From: Oxyruncus cristatus
Lineage: Eukaryota; Chordata; Aves; Passeriformes; Cotingidae
Reading direction: 5' to 3'
Length of the DNA stretch: 64,000 nucleotides
NCBI GenBank assembly: GCA_013399855.1
Contig: VXAY01005987.1
Location: 404,208-468,207 of the forward strand
Under the pieces are notes generated by a model. The model did not search any database. It worked only from the letters and a program-made list of their open reading frames with translations, and was not told where the DNA came from. Below are positions 52,901 through 64,000 of this stretch, piece by piece. Position numbers and translations under genes: made by a program. The number at the start of each line of letters is the position of its first letter. Position 1 is the first letter of the stretch.

Positions 52901-55900
52901 AAGGGACTTAATATAGGCTTTTAATATACTGGCTAAGATTAATCTTTCATTTTCATTTACTCTTTCATTTACTTTTCTCTTTTTCACACATCCTATAGAC
53001 TGTAGGGTAGGTTTGGTTAGTACTTCTGCCTATTAATGCCTGACACCACTTCGCTTTTAAAACCACATTTTAGCTACTTTTAGCTTTAGCAAAGTCTGCT
53101 TTTCTTTTTTTTTGATGTCAGCCTCGTGGTTGATTTCTTTAAAATAAAATGTCAGCAAATGCTGTTCAGCTTTTTGGGAGACTGAGGCTAAGAGAAAAGT
53201 GCCTTGTTTTGACAAATTCTGGCAACCTTTTCCTTGAGAAACTTCTGAATCCCAAGAGGATTTAGAGAAGAACCTTGATATTTAGCAAGTCATAATATGC
53301 ACGTTAAGGATATGCATTTTGCTATTTCTAAGAGAAATTGTCTTAAATCTGGATAATTCATAATTCTCTTCAAAATCACTGCTTGCATATGCCTAACTGA
53401 GATTTTTTTTCAGCAGGTCAGCTCATGCTGCTGTGTCTGGGTTCAAATCAGCAAACAGAGAACATACGAACAGTCCAGTAGCCACTACTCTCACTGTGAA
53501 TATATATAACACCACAGGTTTTGATAATGCAACCATATAGTATTTTTTCTCTAGAACCGCTTCATTAATTTAGTACTTGAAAGAGGTCTGCTTTAGGGAT
53601 GAATCTGAATCTTGCATTAAAACAAGATGCCTTCTGTCACTTTTCAAAGAAGTTGAAAGTTCTGTAACACAAGGAACTATATGAAGCGTGATTGAAGCCC
53701 CTGGTGCATCAAACTTTCTGCAACCTGCAAGATATTAGGTGACTGCTTTAACATTTTTTAATAAGTTGGACACCAATAAAGAACTTCTAATTTCCTTTAG
53801 AGCTTAATATTTGACTTGCAAAGATACAATGCATGGAAATGTGTGCTTTGAACCTACAGTTAGCTGCAGTGATATCTTAAAATTTAGGTCACCATCAACT
53901 CAAACTGCATGTCAAAAACCAGCAGCTCTTTTTTGGCTTCAATATTCCCGTACCTCAGCTTTACATCTCTAAAATGGGCACAATACATGCATAAATGAGT
54001 TTGAAAAAAAGACTCTGTGGATATTCAGACAATACACTAGAAAGCATCTTAAGCGCAAAAAATTTCAAATTGCAGATGATAAATAAAATAAGTGGCTATA
54101 AATAACAAGAATACACAAAATGCCAAATTAACTGCTTTAAAACTGAGTACTCTGAATCTACACATTATAAAAAATACGGAATCTAGAGACTGGGGATGTT
54201 GTTTAGCAGCCATGATTGTCCAAAGATGATTGTCCAAAAATATATGTGCACAAGAAATCTGACTTAAGGTTACAAAGGCCACCCTTCGGTTACTTCTGAG
54301 TGCTTTTGCAACCTCCTAAAGTTCTGTTCACACAACATGAGTAATACTCAGCTTTATCTTTGTAATTCTGATTCTTCCATCACTTTAGTCATACGCAGGA
54401 CTGAATCTGAGCAGGGAAGCTGTACAGCAACAGGAATGTTCCTCTACTTTGGGAGCTAGAACAAGTGGGCCCAACCATGTGATAGGTATCAAAGGGTGGC
54501 TTCTCTCCCATACCCTGGTTAGATGGATGGTCACTGTGCTACAGCCTTCATCCAGAAACATACCTCAAGCTCTCTGCCCAGTAATAATACTTCTGCTGGA
54601 GAAGACTTCCACATTGCCCATAAGTGGGAAGGTGGCTATGAATATTGAACACATTCCAGAGCTCCACAAATTGCTCCAAATGCTTCAAGCAAAGTTTTGA
54701 CTCCTTGATCATATCAAATACCCCATAAAGTTGAGAAATGCAGAACTTGCTATCTACACAATTGCTTAGTTTCCACTGTCACTCTTTGTCTCGCTTTCAT
54801 TAGTGTGTGCTTGTGCTGAATAGATCTCCTCATAATAATCCTCTCATTGACCTCCCTACAACATAGTTGTTCTGGAAATAGCAAGGGGTCTGAAGTCAAA
54901 ATATCCAGTACTTAACATCAGTATGTAGAGCTGAACAAACATTATAAACACATTCCAACAAGTATTGCCTCAAACACAAGGATAAGTTGCATTCAGCTGT
55001 GCTCATGAAACTTTTTTGTTTGATTTCTGCAAGTATCTGGGTTTTTTTCCGAGTTCGCACAGTGACGTCTATGAACCAAATAAGGAATATTCTATACTAA
55101 ATAAGACATTATTTCACACAGCAGGCAGGTAAGCCATAGAACTCTACAGCAAAGTTGCAATTTGACTGTAGCCTACATAATAAGGACCTGCAGAAAATAT
55201 GCAACACATTTGTCTAGATTTTTGCATGGTGACTGAAAATACAAAATGAACTGCTTTAGGAAAGCAATGAATTCTGAAGGTACATGACAAGAGGAAGTGG
55301 TATTGACTAATATGTATTAGCCCCATGGATACCTAAAATATTCTCCTTTCAAAGTACTTGTTTCAGAAAATTAAAGCAGTCTAATTACAGACAAGAACAC
55401 CCAAACACAATCATTACTCCTTCCACCCTTCCTGTTTCTATTTCCAGCATTTTCCTACAAGCCCTTAAACTTGCCAGCTCACTGATAAGCTGGGCTGATT
55501 CTTGGAATTTGTTTCAACATTGGCATACTTCATTAATTTTTGAGCACACCTCCAGCCAAAGTGGCCTAAATATGCAATTGAAAAAGCTCTTCACAAGCAG
55601 ATCATCAGACATATGAAGGCAGCGAGACTCCAATCAATATGCTATTGAGGATTCTGGAAAATTATGGTTCTTTCAATGCATCTATCCCCTGGCATAATTT
55701 GACAAGTTGATGGCATTTTTTTCTTTGGTTCATTACCCATTTTTGTAAGCAGAAGCAGGATCTACAGCTTTCAAAATGGAAAACAAACCCAAAACCTTTC
55801 CTCTGAAAGCATTCATTTAATCACAACTACTGTTCTATCTAGGAAGGTTTGTAACTGAATGAAAATAGCACTCTATTTGTCACATGCTTTGTATTGCACA

Positions 55901-58900
55901 TGAAGGGCTTTAGACCGCAGCAGTAGACACATATCCCTGTGTGTCTTGCTTAGGAATGATAAATCCTTATTCCCATTCTTGCTAATTCTAGTGGAACAGT
56001 GGGACTCACACATCTCCAGGGACTTGTGTATGGATTTGGGATTCAAGGAATCTGAACACATTTGGCGAAACAACCTTTATTGACACTTTATAGCAAGTTG
56101 GAGCTTTACAATTTTGAAAGCTCTTTCAAACACCTCTAAATCATTCATTGCCATGGCAAGTGCATGCAAGGTAGTGCCCAAGTGTGTTTCTGCTGCTGGG
56201 TGGAATGGTTTTAGAGGACAAATGAGACAAGTGAGATCATGAAAAAAGAATAACATTCAGGGCTAAACAGCAACTTGACTTCTGAATGTGTGTTTGAGGA
56301 TCTACAAATCTATACTAAGAGCAGATCAATGGTGAGCTGTGAGGTGTTATCCCTTTCTCTGGCTGCACACAGCTGTTTGTTTTATGTTGATGAATCCACA
56401 GATGATGCAGGTCTCCCTGTCTCTCTCTTAGAGTCTCTGGATGTTGCTAAACAATTTTTCATAGAAACAGTAGAGGTACAAGAAACATCAGCAATTTCTT
56501 TGATTAGTATAACCTCCTTCCATGTTTTCCAGATAAGATGCAAGTATATTAGTCTACTGCAGTAGCTAGGACTGGGACACCCTCAGTTACACTAGATACT
56601 TATTTAAATTACCCAACAGTGTGCTAAAAACACAAAATCCCTAAATTTAGCCACCTGTGAGATGAATGGTTACCTGGAGTGTAACACAATTTGTGTCAGT
56701 GATGTGCAAGGCATTTACATTAAATGGGAGTGAGGAAACCGAATGCTAGCATTTAATCACCTAGGTAGCTAGCAGACAAAGGCAGGTACATCCAAAGGAT
56801 AAACAGGAAAGACTGGAGAGATAACAGCAAAGTAAAGGACTTAAACTACATGCCCAGAGTAGAAAGTCTGAACTTAGTACACCTTTACTTACTGTATTTA
56901 TACAAGTTCAACCCTGCAAATGGAAGATAGAACTCCTGGACCAGTGCTTAAGCTAGTTCTACACATGTAAAATCTATAAAACAGAGAAGACACTGCAAAA
57001 TCAGCCTCCACAACACACACCATGGAGGTGGACATTGCTTCTCTACAGCACACCAGTAAAGTGAATATTAACATGCATCTCAGGCTGCTCATGAACTCTC
57101 CTCTCTGACACCCATATTTCAGGTCATGTCTCAGGAGAGTAAGGCAGGATTCAACCTAATATAAAGACTTTATAGTTACTCCTCTAATTGACTTTTGAGA
57201 ACTGAAATGATCTCTTAGCTTATTAAGATGAAAAGATGAGAAAATAATTGGACAGTTTTACTTAAAGCAACTCCTCACTAATGTGCCAATATATCAGCTG
57301 GCAAAGTTTCTCCTTCAAAGTTCAATTCCACATAAATTAATCCCTTTTAAATCTTCTACTGTGATCTCAGCTGCTCATTATTCATTAAGCAGCTACACTG
57401 ACCCTTCACAGGCAGTTTCAAGATGGCACAGAGTTCATAAAATCAATACTTTGCTTCATTCCACAGTCTGTGAGAGCAAAAGCCCAGGTCCTGAATCAAA
57501 CCAGAAACTTGCAGGAGCTACAAATTTGATTATAGCTATTCTATGCACATAGCTAAATGAAAACATAGCCAGTTCAACTCATACTTTACCACTTTTTACT
57601 CAGCAAGTGTAATGCACTACTTGTCATATCCAAAAAAGGCAACCTCTGAAGCATTAATCCTAAATTACTTTGAAGTCACAAACAGAAGATCAGGATAGAA
57701 AATTATGTACATTCCAAAATGGATGCATTCAGCATATTCTAAGGAAAATTGTTTACAATTAAAAGAATAGAGATGCATTCATGCATCTGCTTTCATGCAG
57801 TATCACTTTGGAAGGATTTTTTATTTCACGTTGGAAAGTTTTTAAAAGATGATCCAATTAGAAAATTATATCCTACTACAGAAATTACTGCTAGCCCAAG
57901 AGCACAATTAGAGCAAAACGCATTTTTGCAAGGTCAGTGAATTTCCATATTCTTCCAAGCTTTAAGAAATAATTTAGTTCCAGTGCCTGCAGGGATAAAA
58001 AAATTAATTGATGGAACATTTACATTCCTTGGGATAATTATGCATACCTTGTAAAACTGCATACCCATACCTCAGGATCTGAATAAGAACCCCTTCTGGT
58101 TTCCACTTATTTCTGAATACAACACTTAATCTGACATGATAGGGACAGCAGAAAGTCATTAACTAGCTCTAAATTCATAACAGAGTGTATCAACAATCAG
58201 AAGAAATTTTGCAAAATGGAATTTAGGTAAGTGTTACTTGAATAAAATTATAAATATCCAAAAAGGAAGATACTTTATTTCTGTAAAGTACGGGGTTGTT
58301 TTTTTTTTTTTTTTTTACATGAGGCAGACACACAGCATCTATATTTAATTATATTTTAAACAGTCCATGAGCTAAAGTAAGATGCAAGGAAGTAATTCCA
58401 TCAAGAGCTGTTGACAATATCATAACAAGCCAAGGGAGAAAATCTTTTGGTGGAATTATCTTCCTGCTGCTGTTTGTTAAATTTTCTACACACTGGATCC
58501 AAGAGATGTTTAAATTTTTCAAATGTAGACCCAGAAAAGTTAATTAAAATCAGTTGAATGGGCCAAATACAACCTGCCTATGCAGTTCCTCAGAAGATAA
58601 AAAACAATATAAAGCCTTATATTCCTATAACGCCTTATTACCTCATCACTTTAAGAAGTAAAAATTTCATTCTTCACTTTGTACATGGCCAATTCATATC
58701 CCCAAAAGTGAAAAGAGAAATAAGATCCCACAAGCACAAAGAAATATGTCATGGTATCCACATTTTTATTTGAAGGAAAATAATACTGAAATCAGCACCA
58801 TAAACACCCTGAGATAAGCAGAATTTGCCATTCACCTTTGCAAACTGTCAGTCAAGAGCTTCAGCTGGGAGGGAGGTATTGAAATATCAAATCTCTTTAC

Positions 58901-61900
58901 TCAACCTTGTCTCTACAGTATATTAAGAAACCAAATAGTTCCTCCTGATAAGTGTTCAGAGGAGAACTATTCCCAGTAATTATCTGCCTGATGTCAAAAC
59001 CCTGATTTACTGGTAACCTTCTCTGTTGTGTACTGTCTCTCATGCATAAGAATATTTGTTGCCAGAACTACCTGTCCCATTTTTGCTTATGTGCAGAAGG
59101 AGGGATTTATTTTTCCTACTCGCAACTGATTAAACTCAATCTGAAAAAAACAGTGTACATGACTATGTTAACAGAATGATAAGTAAGTCTCTCTTCATTC
59201 TGCTCATGATACTCATCCTATAAACCTCCATGAAATATCAAGATTGAAATCCAGCAGTTTTGCACAGCTTTGCTGTTGTGGTAAAGCAAGGTTCGGAGTT
59301 GGTTTTGTCTTGTGAGCAATATTTGTTACCCCATATTGTCATTTGCTTAAGACGGAAAGATGTGGCAGGCAGAGACTAAACCAAAATTATTATATTTATT
59401 TTGTAATTTCACTAGGCTTTTTTTTTATCATCCTTTACAATTGTAGGCTGAAAGTAACAACATAGGATGGGACACCTCCTATCTTTGTCTTCCAGTGCAG
59501 CACTTCATGACAACCTTACCACAACATGGCATAACATTGTCCCAGGGCTGGCAGCCTTGCACTGCCTTCCAAGGAGCAAGAAGAGCATCCTGGGTGTGGG
59601 ACACCTCCCTGAACTCATGAGTGCTGTCAGAAATGCAGTGCCTGTGGAAGCGTATGATGAGTTTAATCTGGGAAGTGACTGGAAGGAATGGGCTTCCTCC
59701 CACATACCCTTGTACAAAGTATTTTTTCCGTGTAGGTCTCAAGATGAGGTGCTGGTTTGTTGAGTTAAGCAGTAAGTTGTGACTGTGGGAAAAGGTGCTA
59801 GTTCAATGCCTAAATGGCTTCTTAATAAAAGTCTTCCCCCATGAAACTCTTTGAGAGCTTGATCCACACAAATGTTTTCAGATAACAAGGTAAGCCTTTT
59901 ACCTGAAGCCTAATAGGATTACTTGCTTGTAGTCACCAACATGACAACAACCTGTCTGGTAAAGGACAAGTTAAGCAGAACACAAAGCTGTTTCTTCTCT
60001 TGTTTTGTTTGCCAGGATTGTCTCTCACACATCTTGCTTCTTTCCCAGATTTTGCTGAGTAAAGACCCAGGTCTTTCCTGCTTCAGCAGAAAGTAGGAAA
60101 GGACTTTGTCCTGCCTGTGCATGACCTGATTTTTAGCATCATTTAGTGAGGACTAAAGGCTTCAATACTCATCCTCTCTGTGCATCTGGCCTTCAGGGTC
60201 TTGCTCATCACCACTGCCTGTGTACAACTGATGGCCAATTTTAATAAAACTTTGCAGAAACCATAACACTCAAAAAGCATATTTCATAACTCTTAAGAAA
60301 ATACACAGCCATATAAAGACAGGGGTAAAGCAGAAGTATCTCTGAGAGAAAATGTGCAATATGAATTAAATATATCAGACAGTCAAGACTGTAAATAAAA
60401 TCAGACTGCTTAAAAAAAACCCAAAACGGTTTAATGGAGTTTAGGCATATTTTTATTCTCTTTTTAATAAATAGGTTCATGGAACATTTTTATTCAAGCT
60501 TGAGATTCGGAGATTTTATGATTTTTAATTCCTTCTAGCCTTTTCACCCATGAAGGTCAGGTTGCTGAGTTTAGAAAACATGGATTTCAGAACCAGTTAT
60601 TTGCAGAGACTATCCAAGCATTTATTTGATATTTGATATTTTTTATAATTCCTCAAATGTTCAACATTTTCTTGCTCTACATTGCAGAGAACACTGGTGT
60701 TTAGATTGTTGACACTGTAAATTCAGTTTGAAGGATCTGTTTGAAGGGTTTAATGTTATCTTTAATCCCAACCTGTGCCAGGCTTTTGCAGCAAATCTAA
60801 ATTATATTCATTTGCACCTCATGTTACATTGCTGCTTTTCATATGGTCATTAACGGCAATCATTGATAGTAATGGTAATTTAATTGTGCTCAGAGATCCC
60901 AGCTGTCACTGAAGCCAGAAATTTTCAAACATATTTGTTATTCCATATGCCAGTGGAACCCAATCTTTGTTGGTCCCAAAACCTCTTAAAAAGTCACTGT
61001 GCCATGTGTTTATCACCTTGCCAGTGATGGTAGGAGCTCACTTATGGAACTATTACTTGAGGTTTCAACCTAATTCTTACACAACTTTTAGAAGTCTGGA
61101 GAAGAGAGGTGTTGTAGGATTAAGTTGTAGGCAAGATAAATTGCTCAGGTTTCTGGACTATGACAGGGCAAACTATATATGCAGATATAAAGCTAGCCAG
61201 AAATATTCAAAAAAAATATATTTGAAAATGTACTAATTTTTTAAAATAGGAAACAAAATATCTTGCAGTATTAAAAAAATAATGATTTGCTCAAAAACTG
61301 GAATAACCAAATTTTAAATTTCAGTCAGTCTATACTTACATTGTCATATTAAAATCAGAAATAACTTTCTTGCACTGAGAAAACAGGTCTAAGAGGACAC
61401 TACACATGTTCTTTTTTGTATCTTAATTTTCAGATGTTTCAATTTAATTTATTTGATATTTCAAATCATTGTGGAAAACTCTACTTAATACTGAACAAAA
61501 CTACCTTTTTCTAAACTGAAGCATCTTCAATGAAAAATTATACCATATGCTAGTTATATAAAAAATGCATATATAATAAAATTATAAAAGATAACATAAA
61601 ATGGAAACAAAATGTTAAAAGATCATTTCTTTTTTCTTCCTACAACAAAATTTAAATTTCTCTTGTGACAAACTAAAAAATTAAATTCACTCATAGCTTA
61701 ATGCAAAACCACAGCCAAAATATGAGAAATTCCTATCAAAAGGAATGACATATTTTGATCAAATCTGTAAAGATAAGGAATGAAAAGCAATAACTAATTT
61801 TTATGCATCCTAAACTTTTTGGTATTCTTCCTAGTCCAGTAACAGATGTTTCCTGGAGGCATTGGTACCTTCTGTTTTATAAACAGTTTTGTTCAAAACA

Positions 61901-64000
61901 AGAAAAACATAAAGCCTTAAGAAAGTTGTAGTCCATCTGCTGAGTAACAGAATAGTTCCCTTGGCTGTTTTTAGCTCAAATTTCAGAGAAACAATACATT
62001 AAAAGCACCCCTATCAGCTGAAAATGTGGCAGCACTAATGTATCTCGCTATGAGTTCTCTCTTTCCAGTGGATGAAAGTACTAAAATTACTACTATTGCC
62101 AGACTGACTGAAAGAGAAAAATGGTGCTCATGGATCCAAGACACTCTTGACACAGCTTGTCAGTGTGGTGTGGATGGCAGCTTTTAAAAAACGGGCCCAT
62201 TTCAGCCTGTAAGCATCTTCAGGAGGAGAAAACAATGCCTGGTCTCCCTGCAGGAAAATATATAACTGCCTGAGTGGATTTACTCCCCTAACATATCAGA
62301 ATCTATCAAAAGTTTAAGGAATTTAGTTCTGGACATTTGCCATGGATTCTGGGTGACTGGGAAGCACACTGAGGTCAACACCAAGAATTTTGTGGCAATA
62401 TCAAAGAAGAAGCGGTGAATGACAGTGACAAAAGCCCTCTGGTTGGTCCTTCCCAGCCCACCATGCAAATGTGCTTGAGGAATGGCAGCAGCAGACAAAG
62501 AAAGTAGGGGAAAAGGAGACTGGCACTCAAGGTGCCTTTTCTATTTACTAAGGCATAGGTGCCAGTCCCACTGCATCCTGCTGGAGACAGTTACCTGCTG
62601 GACACCAGGCAGTTTGCTACATAGAACACCTCATCTTATAGCCAGTTTAAACACCTCTCCAAAATGATGATTACCTTGGGCTTGCAAGGAAGACACATTT
62701 TAAGCGCAACTTATCCTTGAAACTTTGTGAATTTTTAATTAACTTTAATAATATAAAAAAAAGTTTGATATTTGTTGATATTTATTTCTACCACTCAGAA
62801 AACCCCAACCCTAGATGAGCTATAGAAGTGGGAAAGTGAATCTAAAATTATCAGGAAAAAAAAAAGAAAGAATGCATTCATAACTTCTTTCAATTCAGTT
62901 TTTCACATGAAAAAGAGAAAAAACCCACCATAATGGATAGGCATTAGTAGTTCAGCTAGAAAGAGAACAGAAGGGGCCAGAATTCCCTATACTACCTGCT
63001 CAGAGAACTGAGAATTAAAATTCTCATCTGCAATGTTGCAGAAAGCATTAGATTGCAAGAAAGGCAATAAAAAACCAGACAGCTAAAGATTGTGGGAATA
63101 TGATGGATTGCAGTGGAGAGGGACACCAAGCACAAATCCTGCATGAAAAAAAGGGTGGATGTCACCTACAAAGGTCAGACCTCTAGTCATTAGCAGGGAG
63201 AAAAGAGTTTGGAGAACTGAATTGCTGCATTGTCTCCACCCTAGACACAGACTGCCAGACAAAGGGCACTACAGGTAGCAGCATAGGGCCTGCAGCAAAA
63301 ACCCACATCTGCAATTCTAGCATACAAACTATGTTGTCTTTACATTATTCAGGTATTTTTGTGCTTACTTTTTACCTGAAATTGCCCTGTTCTCTCTCAC
63401 TTAACCTAAAATCCAGATAATCTTTGCTCTCTGACAGACCCTATAAAATTATCAGAAGCAGCAGAAATTAAAGGGCAGAGAGTCTTGCAATAGTGAGAAC
63501 AGGTTATGGTAGGCTGGAAATTCAAGTGTAAACTTATCTCTTGAAGTCCCCAGCATATACAATACAGACTGCTACCGATCCTATCTCTTCTACAAGAACC
63601 AATGCTTATAATACATACAACTCTCTTCCTTATAAAAAAGTCTTCATTTCCATATCTAATGCCCCCAAAATTTCAATTCTCAGGAAAGGTACAGGATTAC
63701 TGGCATAAATACAAATCACAAAATGTCCTAAAATGCTTTTCAAGAACTAAAATTGGAGTAAAGGAATAGTATCTTATACTGAGTAACAATCAAGGTTATT
63801 GTGCTAAAACATAACAGATAGGACTAACTATGAGAAAAGCAACCTTTTATGTCAGTATTAAGTTGCAAAGAAATTAATGAAGACTATCATTTTCCTTTGG
63901 AGCAGCACAGAAGAAACTTCTGCAAAAAATACTACTCCCTTTTCTTGACTATATTGCTTCAGTCATTGCAAAGGCAAAGGAGCAGCAGTATCATAGAGGT
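49966..64000 (-). other. NAV3: NAV3 intron (partial), at least 14,035 nt
   Basis: No NAV-like exon was found on either strand. It holds a 14-bp tandem duplication (54212-54239), an 18-base T-run (58299-58316) and a GC-richer stretch at about 59467-59763. The rest is AT-rich sequence in which I recognise no mobile element. Short exons of another transcript could escape inspection. Confidence 0.7.
54212..54239. repeat. Short tandem duplication (14-bp unit)
   Basis: atgattgtccaaag (54212-54225) is followed directly by atgattgtccaaaa (54226-54239). Confidence 0.9.

Noticed and set aside
56275..56565. 96-codon plus-strand ORF
   Set aside because: No domain, no splice context and no composition change from the intron; I cannot support it as a gene.
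1..64000. CRISPR arrays, operons, prophage, tRNA or rRNA genes, or a new multi-gene system
   Set aside because: The window is a vertebrate intron-exon landscape. I saw no regularly spaced repeats, no clustered prokaryote-type genes and no cloverleaf-like gene with intact internal promoter boxes.

Overview
The window is vertebrate, almost certainly avian, nuclear DNA. It is AT-rich and mostly intronic. The recognisable interspersed repeats are CR1-type LINE fragments whose 3' tails look avian. One 36-base run of N (1069-1104) marks an assembly gap inside a poly-T/GTTTT tract.

It holds the middle of one large gene on the minus strand, neuron navigator 3 (NAV3). I traced 16 consecutive coding exons from 49965 down to 2277. 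All have GT-AG borders, reading phase matches at all 15 junctions and no exon contains an internal stop. Together they make 2,978 nt, or 992 whole codons plus one split codon at each end. Below, 'window residues' number these codons from the W that opens the first exon. The 5' part of NAV3 (including the calponin-homology domain known for the family) lies beyond 64000, and the 3' part (the AAA ATPase domain) lies before base 1. Neither is visible.

Layout in transcript order: 49966-64000 is one long intron segment with no exon found. Exons at 49827-49965, 46279-46555, 43472-44177 and 41458-41946 encode the Ser/Thr/Gly-rich middle of the protein, with one SxIP-type motif. Exons at 35668-35709 (42 nt), 33170-33330, 31177-31365 and 28715-28767 encode a further Ser-rich linker. 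Exons at 24141-24164 (24 nt), 21743-21820, 14391-14474 and 12625-12736 encode a first coiled coil. Exons at 11188-11309 and 9193-9365 encode a Ser/Lys-rich basic spacer. Exons at 5414-5567 and 2277-2451 encode a second coiled coil and a poly-Ser tract. Base 1-2276 is the intron leading to the C-terminal exons.

I see no second protein-coding gene, no RNA gene, no CRISPR array and no novel multi-gene system. The points worth a second look are the frame-neutral microexons and coiled-coil exons, a head-to-head CR1 pair that could fold into double-stranded RNA in the pre-mRNA, an old CR1-like fragment, and a few GC-richer intronic blocks.
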